NCBI RefSeq assembly: GCF_003353175.1
Contig: NZ_QHKS01000004.1
Location: 328,474 to 392,473, forward strand
Source of the DNA: Paraburkholderia lacunae
GTDB lineage: Bacteria > Pseudomonadota > Gammaproteobacteria > Burkholderiales > Burkholderiaceae
DNA: 64,000 nucleotides
Direction of reading: 5' to 3'
Below are positions 1 to 8,821 of the stretch, in pieces. Under the pieces are notes generated by a model. That model made no database searches and was not told the origin of the DNA. It saw only the letters and a program-made list of their open reading frames with translations. Position numbers and translations under genes: made by a program. The first letter of the stretch is position 1. Each line of letters begins with the position of its first letter.

Positions 1-553
1 GGTCGCCCTTGAACTCTTCGGCCTTGCGTTCGAACGAGGCACGAAGCACGGCCATTGCGTCGATCAGCTGCTGGATTCCCGCGTACGTCGCGATTTTCAA
101 TGCAGTTGGGTAGACATCGTTCGTGCTTTGCCCAAGGTTGACGTCCTCATTGGGATGAAGGATGTGGTACTCGCCTCGTTCGTGCCCGAGGTGCTCAAGA
201 GCAAGATTGGCAATCACCTCGTTGGCGTTCATGTTGGTTGAGGTGCCGGCGCCGCCCTGAATGACGTCGACGACGAAGTGCTCGTGTGCGACACCCGAGC
301 GGACCTGCCTGCAGGCTTGCACGATAGCCGACATCTTGAGCTCGCTGAGAAGCCCAAGGTCGTAATTCGCTTGTGCAGCCGCCTCTTTAACACTCACAAG
401 CGCGTTGATGAGATTCGGATAAACCGAAATAGGAATTCCCGTGATGGGAAAATTCTCGAGTGCGCGCAGCGTGTGGACGCCATAGTAGGCTGACGCCGGT
501 ACGGCGAGATCGCCGAGGAGGTCGTGTTCGATGCGTTCGATGGCCGTGAGCAT
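1..553 (-). CDS. aspA: Aspartate ammonia-lyase (aspartase), N-terminal 184 residues; cut by window edge
   Basis: Reading the minus strand from an ATG at 553 gives an open frame to the window edge. It belongs to the aspartase/fumarase superfamily: residues around 95-110 carry the QGGAGTSTNMNANEV stretch, followed by HPNEDVNLGQSTNDVYPTA, both hallmarks of aspartase and fumarase C. The N-terminus (ERIEHDLLGDLAVP, YYGVHTLRA) is typical of aspartase rather than fumarase. The enzyme deaminates L-aspartate to fumarate and ammonia in the cytosol. An AAGGA Shine-Dalgarno sits just upstream of the ATG. It lies 57 bases downstream of the Asp/Glu racemase and is the last visible gene of the operon with the symporter. 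The catalytic loop (GSSxMPxKxNP) would lie outside the window, so completeness cannot be judged. Confidence 0.93.
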   Translation of the reverse strand, partial: MLTAIERIEHDLLGDLAVPASAYYGVHTLRALENFPITGIPISVYPNLINALVSVKEAAAQANYDLGLLSELKMSAIVQACRQVRSGVAHEHFVVDVIQGGAGTSTNMNANEVIANLALEHLGHERGEYHILHPNEDVNLGQSTNDVYPTALKIATYAGIQQLIDAMAVLRASFERKAEEFKGD

Positions 554-610
554 AGCTTCCTTGATAGGTAAAAAATACGGGCGATGTTCGACATCCGACG
601 CCCATGTACG

Positions 611-2116
611 TCACGGGGTCGGGGGAAGAATGATCTGGTCGGGCGCCTGGGGGCGCTGCGATTCCGCTGCCGCAGTGGCGTACGCCACGCACTGCCGGGC
701 AAGTACGTCTGTGGGGTCCACCAGGCGGACGGACCTGCCACTCGAACCGACGAAATCCGCCTGCGGAAGTAGTAACGGCAGTTCGGTGCAGCCAAGGATG
801 ACGACTTCTACGCCTGCGGAAATGAGTCCATCGATCGCTGCAGCGATATCGGACTGGCACTGCCCGGTCGTGAACCCTGCTTTCACGCCTTCCTTGCCGT
901 AAATTGCGTTCATAACTCGTGCCTGCAAAGCCGGGCCCGGAACGACCTGTTGCAACCCTTGTGCGGTGAGCGCCTTTTCGTAGACACCGCTTTCGACCGT
1001 ACCCGAGGTCGCCAGCACGCCGACTGAACGCAGCGAAGGAAAGGTCTCGCGAAGGTAGCGCACAGTAACCGTCAGCATGTTCACGATAGGTATGCCGAGA
1101 TACGGCTGGATACGCTCGACGAACGCGTGAGCGGTGTTACATGGGATAGCAATGATGTCCGCGTCGCCCGATTCGAGCTTCTTGCATGTCGCGTAAAGGG
1201 AGATGGTCGGGTCAGGTCCGTCGCCAATCAGGCTTTCCGTGCGGTCCGGAATCTGCGGGTTCTGCTCGACCAACAGTTTGATGTGGTCCTGGTCCCGTTT
1301 AGCGGGCGTGTTGCGCACTATCTTATGGATGAAATCGACGGTTGCCGCTGGTCCAACTCCGCCGACTACACCGACCTTGAACAGCGTTTCGGGCGAAGAA
1401 TACTGACCCGATACGACGTATTGCGCATACGCGAGATTCGAATCGAGCAGCGGCACCCGCAGCGGACCCATCTCCTCGGCTACCAGAGCGATTTCGGTCA
1501 GACCCGGGACAATGATGTTGACGCCCTGGGAGATGAGGTCCTCACACGCCTCGCGCAAAAGCTTCACCGGTCGGCCACTCAGGTTCCCGCTCTTGACGCC
1601 CTCAGACCCATATACCGCTTCTGTGACGAGGTCCAGGTTCTCCCGCTGGCGGGGATAGACCACCTCAAACTCGGGCGGTGCGAAATACTTCTCAAACAAA
1701 CCTTTCCTGCGCGTGTAATCGGACGCCAGCACGCCCACCCGACGCACGGTCGGAAATTTTCGCCGAACGTGGCTGCGCACAGCCTCAACCATGTTGACGA
1801 TCTGCAGCGGCGAATTTGCCTTCAGCTCATCGATGAACGTGTGACTAAGGAAGCAAGGAAGCACGACCGTCGTCACGCCTTGCTTCTCGAAGCGGCTAAT
1901 GAGGTCGAAGATATACAGCTTGCGTTGCGTCGTAGCCTCAGTCGCAGTACCCGAGCTGCCGAAAGGGTGCTGCTCGAACACCACGTCGAAGTGCTCCGCG
2001 TCGCTGGTTGCGGGAGTCGATTTGACGAGCTTGAAGAATACGTCCGCGCTTGCCAGAGGCCCCAGCCCGCCCACGACGCCGAACTTGCGCACGTTCGATT
2101 CCCGCGCGGCTGTCAT
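611..2116 (-). CDS. Tandem-domain aspartate/glutamate racemase family protein
   Basis: 501 residues made of two Asp/Glu/hydantoin racemase domains in tandem (about 10-240 and 246-480). Both begin with a GVVGG(L/V)GP(L/A)A motif. The family uses two cysteines, one per half of each domain, as acid and base. The second domain keeps both (Cys326 in IPCNTAHAF, Cys443 in LGCTELPLL). The first keeps Cys88 (LPCFLSHTF) but has Leu206 where the second cysteine should be (VPGLTEIAL). The first domain is therefore probably non-catalytic or altered. The start chosen is the ATG that overlaps the stop of the upstream symporter (ATGA), which implies translational coupling; an upstream in-frame extension reads back into the symporter gene and is unlikely. 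Expected role: interconversion of D- and L-aspartate or glutamate, feeding the aspartase encoded next. Confidence 0.88.
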   Translation of the reverse strand: MTAARESNVRKFGVVGGLGPLASADVFFKLVKSTPATSDAEHFDVVFEQHPFGSSGTATEATTQRKLYIFDLISRFEKQGVTTVVLPCFLSHTFIDELKANSPLQIVNMVEAVRSHVRRKFPTVRRVGVLASDYTRRKGLFEKYFAPPEFEVVYPRQRENLDLVTEAVYGSEGVKSGNLSGRPVKLLREACEDLISQGVNIIVPGLTEIALVAEEMGPLRVPLLDSNLAYAQYVVSGQYSSPETLFKVGVVGGVGPAATVDFIHKIVRNTPAKRDQDHIKLLVEQNPQIPDRTESLIGDGPDPTISLYATCKKLESGDADIIAIPCNTAHAFVERIQPYLGIPIVNMLTVTVRYLRETFPSLRSVGVLATSGTVESGVYEKALTAQGLQQVVPGPALQARVMNAIYGKEGVKAGFTTGQCQSDIAAAIDGLISAGVEVVILGCTELPLLLPQADFVGSSGRSVRLVDPTDVLARQCVAYATAAAESQRPQAPDQIILPPTP

Positions 2117-3402
2117 TTCGTCTCGCCTTGCAGTTGAACAAAAGCATTGTCGCTGGTGCGTTGCGCATGCCTGGCTGTGCGCTTGGCCTCCCACTTTGCG
2201 ATGGCGGCCGTTGCGATGCTGTTGCCAATCACGTTGGTGGCGGTTCGCCCCATGTCGAGGACCTGGTCGATGGCGAGGATGAGCACGACTCCGGACGGGG
2301 GCAGATGGAACATCGGTGCGACAGCGGCAACCACGACGACCGAGCCTCGGGCGACACCTGCCATCCCCTTGCTGCTGACCATGAGTACGAGCAACATCAT
2401 GATTTGGGCGCCCAGTGGCATGTCAATGCCGAAAGCCTGTGCGATGAAAATCGCAGCGAACGCCTGGTACATCATCGAGCCGTCCAGATTGAACGCGTAG
2501 CCGAGCGGCAAGGTGAACCCAACCACCTTTTTGTCGACCCCGAACTCTTCAAGCTTTTCGGTCAGGCGGGGGTAAGCCGCCTCACTGCTTGCCGTCGAAA
2601 ACGCGAGCATCGCGGGTTCGCGAATTGCCTTCAGCAGCGTCCAGATCGACTTCCCGAGAAAGAAATAGCCGACAAGGATGAGAAGCGTCCAAAGGAGCAC
2701 GAGACCCACATAGAAGCTGCCGATGAGCTTGCCGTACGTGGTCAACACATCCAGCCCATGTACGGTAATCGCTGAGGCCAGCGCACCGAACACACCGATC
2801 GGCGCGAGACGCATCACATAGTCTGTCAGCTTCAACATGGCTGGGACGAGCGCATCGACGCCGGCGATCAGCGGCGCCACGCGTGGGTCGGTCTTGATGA
2901 CACTCAGTACGACACCGAACAGCACGGAGAAAACGAGGATTTGCAGGATGTCGTTGCGGGCCATCGCGTCGATGATGCTGGTCGGAAACGCATGGGTCAC
3001 GAAGTCTTTAAAGTTCAGGCCGGCGGTATTCAAACCGGTCGTCACGTCAGCGCTAGTCTGCACCATATGTAGCCCTGCGCCCGGTTGAAATACGTTAGCC
3101 AGCACAAGACCGAGGGCGAGGGAGCACAGAGACGCGCACAGGAACCATCCCACCGACCTGAACCCGATTCGGCGGACATCGCTGGTCCCCGCCATGCCTG
3201 CAAGTCCGGAGACCAGCGTCGCAAAGACCAGCGGCGCGATAATCATCTTCACGAGACGAAGAAAGATATCGGTGATGATCGAGAAGTAGCCGGCGATGGC
3301 TTGCGCTTGTGCCGCATCCGCAACTGACCGATGACAGATGTAGCCGACGAGCACGCCGAGCAGCATGCCGGCAAAAATATAGAGCGTGAGGCGATTCTTC
3401 AT
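2113..3402 (-). CDS. Dicarboxylate/amino acid:cation symporter (DAACS family, GltP/DctA-like)
   Basis: 429 residues with about eight hydrophobic segments plus the two re-entrant hairpins typical of the family. Diagnostic stretches are the serine-rich hairpin AFSTASSEAAYPR, the PLGYAFNLDGSMMY motif of transmembrane helix 7, and a DMGRTATNVIGN motif near the C-terminus where the substrate side chain is read. It imports acidic amino acids or C4 dicarboxylates with protons or sodium across the inner membrane. It is the first gene of an operon with a racemase and aspartase, which points to aspartate or glutamate (possibly the D-forms) as substrate. The stop overlaps the racemase start by ATGA. A LysR-type gene lies upstream on the same strand. 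The paralogue DctA (succinate, malate) cannot be excluded from sequence alone. Confidence 0.9.
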   Translation of the reverse strand: MKNRLTLYIFAGMLLGVLVGYICHRSVADAAQAQAIAGYFSIITDIFLRLVKMIIAPLVFATLVSGLAGMAGTSDVRRIGFRSVGWFLCASLCSLALGLVLANVFQPGAGLHMVQTSADVTTGLNTAGLNFKDFVTHAFPTSIIDAMARNDILQILVFSVLFGVVLSVIKTDPRVAPLIAGVDALVPAMLKLTDYVMRLAPIGVFGALASAITVHGLDVLTTYGKLIGSFYVGLVLLWTLLILVGYFFLGKSIWTLLKAIREPAMLAFSTASSEAAYPRLTEKLEEFGVDKKVVGFTLPLGYAFNLDGSMMYQAFAAIFIAQAFGIDMPLGAQIMMLLVLMVSSKGMAGVARGSVVVVAAVAPMFHLPPSGVVLILAIDQVLDMGRTATNVIGNSIATAAIAKWEAKRTARHAQRTSDNAFVQLQGETK

Positions 3403-3548
3403 TGGGATCCGTCCAGGAATAGCAGACTGCGGTCGACTGCACCGCCGTGCGCATGAGTGGCAAAAACGTCGCTGAATCAGCAGGTTTTTGTGTTTGGACG
3501 GATATTAAGGAAGGTCAAAAATACGTTGATGCCAGTACTGCATGCGGC

Positions 3549-3565
3549 TATGCGAATTTCGCATA
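3549..3565. promoter_or_regulatory. Perfect palindrome with LysR-type T-N11-A format
   Basis: The site is TATGCGA, spacer ATT, TCGCATA: two perfect 7-base arms. It includes T at 3551 and A at 3563 separated by 11 bases, the classical LysR recognition format. It lies just beyond the 3' end of the LysR gene and about 150 bases upstream of the symporter start, where an activator site for the acidic amino acid operon would be expected. Its function is inferred from position and symmetry only. Confidence 0.55.
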
Positions 3566-3578
3566 ACCCGTGAAAACC

Positions 3579-4493
3579 CTACCGGGAGGGCTGCGAAGCG
3601 GCGCGAATATGTCCCCAGAGCGTCTCCAGAAACTCGCTGCGATTCGAGGCATCGCGGTACACGCGCAACTCGACCTCCAGATGCCATTCGGAGCGCCCGG
3701 CAGGCACCAGTTCGCCTGACTCGAGTTCGGCAATGATGGAACTTCTGGGTAGCCATGCGACCCCTTCGCCTTCCATCACGAGTTTCTTCAGCACTTCCGC
3801 CATGTCCGATTCGTAATGAAGCTGCAGCGCCGGGGCAGCCGTTGCTTGTCCAAGCAAAAGCGCAAGGCAGCGGCCGAAATAACTGGTTTCCGTATAGGAA
3901 ATGAGCGGAAGCGGATGGTTCGCCGTCCCCGGCAACCGGAACGCCGGGGCTGAGCGTTCATTGGGGCGGCACACCGGCATAAACGTGTCGACGCCTACGG
4001 TCAGATGCTGGTATCGCGCCGGGTCCAGATGCAGCGGCAACTCGGGATGGTGATACGCGAACATCAGTTCGCAGTTACCGTTGACGAGCATCAGAATCGA
4101 ATCGTGTACGTTCGTCGGAATGACCCGGGCGCGCACCTCGCCAAAATGCGCGCTGAGCGTCTTCAACCATGCAGGCAGAAAGCTCAGCGCGATTGTGTGG
4201 CCGGCCGCAATCTGCAAGCCTTTGCCGGCCATTCGTTGCTCGGTGCGGATGATGGCCCGCGTGTCGAAAAGCTTTTCGAGAATGTCTTCGGCTGCTTCCT
4301 GGAACAGTCGCCCTGCCGGCGTTAACGTCGGGGGAAAGCCGCTTCGGTCGATGAGGTCGGCGCCCACCCATTGCTCAAGCGACTGGATTCGCCGGCTAAA
4401 ACCAGACTGCGTCACATTCCGAAATTCCGCTGCCCGTGAAAAGCTTTGATATCGGGCAAGCGCAATGAAGTCTTCAATCCACTTGATTTCCAT
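3579..4493 (-). CDS. LysR-family transcriptional regulator
   Basis: 304 residues, the normal length for the family. The N-terminal winged helix-turn-helix is clear (WIEDFIALARYQSFSRAAE then VTQSGFSRRIQSLEQWVG), with the recognition helix near residues 28-47. It is followed by a periplasmic-binding-like effector domain from about residue 90. The start ATG at 4493 gives the standard LysR N-terminus. It lies upstream of and in the same direction as the symporter-racemase-aspartase operon, with the palindrome at 3549-3565 in the intervening gap. It is therefore the likely regulator, and an acidic amino acid or its breakdown product is the likely coinducer. The effector is inferred from context. 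Confidence 0.92.
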   Translation of the reverse strand: MEIKWIEDFIALARYQSFSRAAEFRNVTQSGFSRRIQSLEQWVGADLIDRSGFPPTLTPAGRLFQEAAEDILEKLFDTRAIIRTEQRMAGKGLQIAAGHTIALSFLPAWLKTLSAHFGEVRARVIPTNVHDSILMLVNGNCELMFAYHHPELPLHLDPARYQHLTVGVDTFMPVCRPNERSAPAFRLPGTANHPLPLISYTETSYFGRCLALLLGQATAAPALQLHYESDMAEVLKKLVMEGEGVAWLPRSSIIAELESGELVPAGRSEWHLEVELRVYRDASNRSEFLETLWGHIRAASQPSR

Positions 4494-4719
4494 ATCGGGT
4501 CCTGGGACACGCCGTAGCGCCGGCGAGAGCGGGAGATTCTACGCCGGGCCACTTTGCCGGTAACGTCGGAGGACGCGGATGTCATCGCGCCGGGAAAGGC
4601 CGGCGCGCTCCAGCGATTCACGCCTTCAGGTACAGATATGGCGGGAGGTGCCGCAGCGCCCTCGCGCCTGGTTGTCGCTGCGATTTCCGTTTGACACACA
4701 GGTCAGCGCTGACCCGCGC
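4494..4719. other. Intergenic region between LysR gene and GGDEF gene
   Basis: No credible coding sequence is seen. It holds the upstream region of the LysR gene and the 3' flank of the diguanylate cyclase; no clear terminator was recognised. Confidence 0.5.
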
Positions 4720-5979
4720 TTACCTCGTCAGCTTCACGACGTTGGACACGCCGCGGCCAGCAGACGTACCGAAGCGGTATGTCGAGCGGCCCGCCTGCTT
4801 GGCGGCGTACATGGCCGTATCGGCGACGTCGAGCAATTGCGCGACGGAGTCGGCCCGGTCGGGACAGGTGGCAATGCCGATGCTGACGCCGATCTGGAAA
4901 CGTCCGCCATATTCCTTGTCGCCGACCTCGCGAACGCGCGCAATCAGGCGGCCCGCCAGCTCACGCAATTGTTCGTCGTCGTCGCAATCGGCCGCGAGCA
5001 GCACGAATTCATCGCCGCCGACACGCGCCAGCATGTCCTGCTCCGGCGTCGCCGCGCGTAGCGCTTCAGCGAGCCGGCGCAACAACGCGTCGCCGGCGCT
5101 GTGACCGAGCGCGTCGTTGACGCTCTTGAAGCCATCGATATCGAGGTACAGCAGGCCGGTGCGCTGGAAGTCGTCCGGTGAGGAAGGCGCCAGCGCGTCG
5201 ATCGCCGCCAGCAAGCGGCGACGGTTCGGCAAGCCGGTCAACGAATCCTGCGCGGCCTCCAGATCGAGCGCTGCGGAATACGCATGAACTCTCGCAAACG
5301 CGCGCCGCTGAATGAAGAGTGTGTAGACCAGCAGACAGCACACGAAAACGGCGACGGCCGCCAGCGCGGCCGTGCCATACACCAGCCGCACGTGCGCATC
5401 GCGCGTGGCGACCCGGCGCTTTTCCCGCCACGCATTCAACAACTGGCCGAGGTCGCCGCGAAGGCTGTCCATGTACTGCCTGCCTTCGTTGGTCTGCACC
5501 AGCGTGATGGCCGCGGCACGGTTACCCGAGTGCGCGAGTTCGATGCTGCGCGCCAGTTCCGTCACTTTGTCCGTCTTCGAGTGTTCGATTCGCTGGACCA
5601 ATTCGACTGATTTCTCGTCGTTGGCGACGACCCGCTGCAGGTGCAGCACGGTATCGTCCAGATCATGCACGCCCTGACGATAAGGCAACAAATAGCTTTC
5701 ATCGCCCGTCAGCAGATACCCCCGCTGTCCGGTCTCGGCGTTTTCGAGGTTGTGCAATACCCTGTTTGCCGCACCGAGCACGGCGAACGCTTCTTCGTCG
5801 CGCAAGCCGTCGTCCACGATGATGCGGGCTTCGTAGAGAAACATCCCCGCAGCGACGAGCAAGCCGACGACTATCGCAGCGTAAAGTGTGACAAAGCGAT
5901 TACGGTCGGCATTCGCTGAGCGGGATAGGCGCGAAAGCAAGGGTTCTCCGTGAGGGCTGCCAGTCGAAAATGCTGTCAA
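4720..5979 (-). CDS. CHASE3-GGDEF diguanylate cyclase
   Basis: 419 residues. A transmembrane segment near residues 28-48 is followed by a periplasmic CHASE3 sensor (ETGQRGYLLTGDESYL), a second transmembrane segment near 195-220, and a cytosolic GGDEF domain. The domain begins with DSLTGLPNRRRL, and the active-site loop VGGDEF is intact. It should make cyclic di-GMP from two GTP molecules. The product-inhibition I-site (RxxD, five residues before GGDEF) reads PEQD here, so its arginine is missing and feedback inhibition may be weak. The frame begins with a TTG codon at 5979; the exact start is uncertain because no strong ribosome site separates the candidates. It stands alone, not in an obvious operon. 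Confidence 0.92.
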   Translation of the reverse strand: MTAFSTGSPHGEPLLSRLSRSANADRNRFVTLYAAIVVGLLVAAGMFLYEARIIVDDGLRDEEAFAVLGAANRVLHNLENAETGQRGYLLTGDESYLLPYRQGVHDLDDTVLHLQRVVANDEKSVELVQRIEHSKTDKVTELARSIELAHSGNRAAAITLVQTNEGRQYMDSLRGDLGQLLNAWREKRRVATRDAHVRLVYGTAALAAVAVFVCCLLVYTLFIQRRAFARVHAYSAALDLEAAQDSLTGLPNRRRLLAAIDALAPSSPDDFQRTGLLYLDIDGFKSVNDALGHSAGDALLRRLAEALRAATPEQDMLARVGGDEFVLLAADCDDDEQLRELAGRLIARVREVGDKEYGGRFQIGVSIGIATCPDRADSVAQLLDVADTAMYAAKQAGRSTYRFGTSAGRGVSNVVKLTR

Positions 5980-6000
5980 TGATAACCGCTCACAAAGTCC

Positions 6001-6555
6001 CTACACACCAGACTTCCATGGCCAGGAGGGATAAATACGCTCGCTGCTTTCAACACTCTCCCGCGGATCTTCGGTTCGCCCACCATTGCGTTCGACGTCG
6101 CCGGCGGCCTCCTCCTCGTTCAACTGCTCGCGTCCAGCGGCGGCTTCAGGTGAGTCCACCTCTACCTGTACATCCGCGCCGGCCTTCAAAGACGGCAGGC
6201 CCACGCCGAACCACGGAACTTCACCGCTCAATGCGGCGACATAAGCCCGCCATCCTTGCGTGTTGCCGGCAAACAGGTTCCGCTGGACCGTGGACGCGAG
6301 ACGCTCGCGATTCAACTCGGGCTCGAGTAATTCCCCCGGCCATGCAAAGAAGGCGCTCGTCGCGCGTTGTACGAACTCCTTCGATGTCATCCGTCGCGAG
6401 ACCTGGGTGAGTAGCGCCAGGCGGGCAAACGAAGCGTTGGCTGCCGCCAGTTCGTGCACGGTCTTCTCGCCGTCACATTTCAGGAGCCAGTTCACGGCCT
6501 CCAATACCTCTCCGAGGTGCAACAACAGGGCGCGGCGTTCGAATGCGTCTTTCAT
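6001..6555 (-). CDS. Hypothetical protein, acidic C-terminus
   Basis: 184 residues from the ATG at 6555 (KDAFERRALLLHLGEVLEAVN). The frame extends further upstream, but that part has low-complexity composition and no start context. The N-terminal two thirds look helical, with well-spaced leucines. The last 50 residues are rich in Glu, Ala and Arg and look disordered. I recognise no domain or catalytic motif. It sits downstream of the broken gltI gene and upstream of the CHASE3-GGDEF gene, all on the minus strand, with no overlap that would suggest an operon. Coding likelihood rests on frame length and regular codon use. Confidence 0.5.
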   Translation of the reverse strand: MKDAFERRALLLHLGEVLEAVNWLLKCDGEKTVHELAAANASFARLALLTQVSRRMTSKEFVQRATSAFFAWPGELLEPELNRERLASTVQRNLFAGNTQGWRAYVAALSGEVPWFGVGLPSLKAGADVQVEVDSPEAAAGREQLNEEEAAGDVERNGGRTEDPRESVESSERIYPSWPWKSGV

Positions 6556-6734
6556 CTGCGTATTTCTTTGCGTAAGTTCGACGCACAATTCTAGCTTGCC
6601 GGCCGCGCGGCGCCACGAAAAGAACGGCGTGCGCGCCCTCGCGGGCGGACAGCGCGCGCTCCGTATCTGTAGCGGCAATGCCCAAGGAGTAAGAGGTGCA
6701 AGAGGTGTAAGAGGCAGGTGTAAGCAGCCAAAAC

Positions 6735-7386
6735 TCAGTCGAAAGCCTTGTCGTTCGGCGTTGCATAGAGCTTCTGCATCGCGTCGCTCATCGGGAAATC
6801 GAAGTTGATATTTTTCGGCGGCACCGGCTTCATGAACCACTTGTCGTACAGGGTTTTGATTTCACCGCTCTTCACCACCTGGCTCATCGAGTCGTCAACC
6901 AGCGTCTTGAATTCGGGGTCATTCCTGCGAAGCATGAAACCGTACGCCTCCGACGACTGAGGCGCCCCCACGATCACCCAGTCGGCGGGCTGTGAGGTCA
7001 GCGAACGCGCGCCGGCAAGCAGAACGTCATCCATCATGTAGGCGACGGCGCGTCCTGTTTCGAGCGTGGCTCTTCCTTCGCCGTAGTCTTTCGCGCTGAT
7101 GATCTGCATGTTCATCTTCTTCTCCTCGTTCATTTTCCTGAGGAGACGCTCTGACGTCGTGCCCTGATTGGTCACCACGGTTTTGCCGGCGAGGTCGGGA
7201 AAGTCCTTGATGCCGGAGTCTTTGCGCGTGAGCAGACGGGTTGTGGCAACAAAGAACGTATCGGAAAACGCGACCTGATTTTGCCGCGAGGTCAGGTTGG
7301 TCGTGACGCCGCACTCGAGGTCGACCGTCCCATGCCTGCGAGAAAATCGCAACCGTTGCGAGAGTCAATAGCGACGCGTATTTCAT
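6735..7386 (-). pseudogene. gltI: Glutamate/aspartate ABC transporter binding protein GltI, internal deletion and frameshift
   Basis: An intact ribosome site (AGGGG) and ATG at 7386 start a good signal peptide (MKYASLLTLATVAIFSQA). At about 7330 the reading frame jumps into the middle of a GltI-type binding protein. The other frame carries GTVDLECGVTTN, then AFSDTFFVATTRLLT, AYMMDDVLLAGA and PPKNINFDFPMSDAM, all matching the C-terminal two thirds of E. coli GltI. Roughly 90 residues, including the N-terminal lobe and part of the ligand pocket, are missing and the two parts are out of frame. The gltJKL membrane and ATPase genes that normally follow are absent. This is a dead remnant; loss of high-affinity glutamate/aspartate uptake contrasts with the intact symporter operon at the window start. 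Confidence 0.85.
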
Positions 7387-7935
7387 GACAATCCCCTATC
7401 TGTTTTGAAAAGCTATAGCTCGCGCCGCCCGTCCGCGCGCACTGGCGGGCTCTCGGGGTAAAGCGGCCTGGAACGGGGCGCGGACCGGAAGACGATGTTG
7501 ACGAAACGGATCAACGCGGAAAGCGCAGATATCGCGCGGCCGGCCACGCCGACGTTTGAAACAGGAGAAGGGCGGCGGATGGCCAGGAGGAACCAGGCGG
7601 CTCGTGCCGTGGGGATGTGCCGCCCTCACCATCCCCACTCTGCCGCGGGGCATGGTTTGCCGGCGGATTATCTTCCATCGACATGGTATTGGTTGCGAGT
7701 AACCGAACAACGGGTGGGATTGCAATAGTTGCACCGGCCCCATCAAATCCGCAGCAATAGCCACAACAATAGCCACAATAAAAAAGCAGGCGATAAACTG
7801 CCTGCCTGTGACTATGGGTTTAAAACTCACCCAGTGAAAACCTAAGCCGGATACACCACAACATCGTATTAAATCGCTCGCCGACGAGCCGATAAAATTG
7901 GACTCGCGGGCGTGGGTATTCGATTGCCTTAAGTG
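7387..7935. other. Non-coding stretch between gltI remnant and small secreted protein gene
   Basis: I see no credible gene. It contains a minus-strand terminator-like hairpin (7779-7805) and, beside it, two adjacent copies of a 12-base CAATAGCCACAA-type repeat near 7755-7779. Confidence 0.55.
7779..7805 (-). terminator. Rho-independent terminator downstream of the 90-residue secreted protein gene
   Basis: On the minus strand the stem GCAGGC / GCCTGC (7805-7800 and 7791-7786) with an 8-base loop is followed directly by a run of T. It is oriented to end transcripts coming from the gene at 7936-8208. Confidence 0.65.
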
Positions 7936-8208
7936 TCATTGACCAAAATAGATCCTGCATTGAGGATTGGCCTCGCACGACCGGCCTTGCCGGCTCCCTG
8001 CCTGCGAGCGGCTGTCCGCCACGCCGCCGTAGGCGGCGTCCTGTCCAGTTTCACCGAGCGATATGTCGGTGGTGGATTGCGCTGTTTCGTTCGCGTCATG
8101 CTGCATGAGTGCACGGCCCTGCTGGCTGTCCAGCGCGGCGGCTGTCATCGGCGCAAAAAACAGAACCAGAACCGCGCCCGCCAAAGGCACCACTAAACGT
8201 AATTTCAT
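7936..8208 (-). CDS. Small secreted protein of unknown function
   Basis: 90 residues. The ATG at 8208 follows a good AGGAG ribosome site. The first 24 residues form a signal peptide (MKLRLVVPLAGAVLVLFF then an AxA-type site TAAALD). The mature part is polar, with paired cysteines near the end (RSCEANPQCRIYFGQ) that could form a disulfide in the periplasm. A terminator follows at 7779-7805, so it is probably a single-gene unit. I recognise no named domain; the family looks like the short exported proteins common in Burkholderiaceae. Function is unknown. Confidence 0.62.
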   Translation of the reverse strand: MKLRLVVPLAGAVLVLFFAPMTAAALDSQQGRALMQHDANETAQSTTDISLGETGQDAAYGGVADSRSQAGSRQGRSCEANPQCRIYFGQ

Positions 8209-8821
8209 GTCCAGACTCCTCGAATGCGGCGCAGCAGCGTAGGCACCATCGGAAGAATTTTCATATTCCAATGTCCTATCCGCGAAAAAACGCCTTGTAG
8301 CCAAATCGAGCTGACGGACGAACGAATGCCCTAATACGGGCTGCTGCGGCGAGTCACAGAACTAAATAAATATATAGTTGCCAGTCCTTCGACTGATGTC
8401 GACCGCGATTTCGCGATGTGCCGGAATCAGTATTCACACGGCTGGAGATGCAGATTGTTTGCCCTGCGTTCTTGTTTTATAGGTCGGGGGCTCAGGATTT
8501 CAACCGGCGGCTTGCGGGCTTCTGCGAAAGCCGACGCAACAAGGCGTGCGGCGACCGTACAGTGCGCTATGATATCGCCATAACGCAGAAAATTGGCCCG
8601 CGCCAGGCACCGCCGAGGTGGCGGTGCCTGAATATGAGACCGGGCGTTCGCAACCCGTGCATTGTCAGCACCGTCTTTTTCATTGCGGCCGTGACGCTCA
8701 TCCAACCGTTTGTAAAACCTGTCCCCGCAGGCCGCCCCCATTACGTGGGCTCGCTGTCTTCGAGGCCCCTTGCAATCTGCACCTGACAGAAAGCCCGACG
8801 ATTTAGAAGGACGAATATCTT
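8209..8821. other. Intergenic region without recognisable gene
   Basis: About 610 bases. The part near 8360-8380 is AT-rich (TAAATAAATATATAG) against a GC-rich background, which may mark a promoter for the flanking secreted-protein gene or H-NS-type gene. Open frames here are short and lack ribosome sites. Confidence 0.5.

Noticed and set aside
1127..2137. 336-codon plus-strand frame opposite the racemase
   Set aside because: It is antisense to a well-supported gene and shows no domain or start signal.
7396..7830. Minus-strand frame beginning with a hydrophobic segment
   Set aside because: Its start overlaps the terminator hairpin at 7779-7805 and the remainder is low-complexity Arg/Pro-rich sequence.
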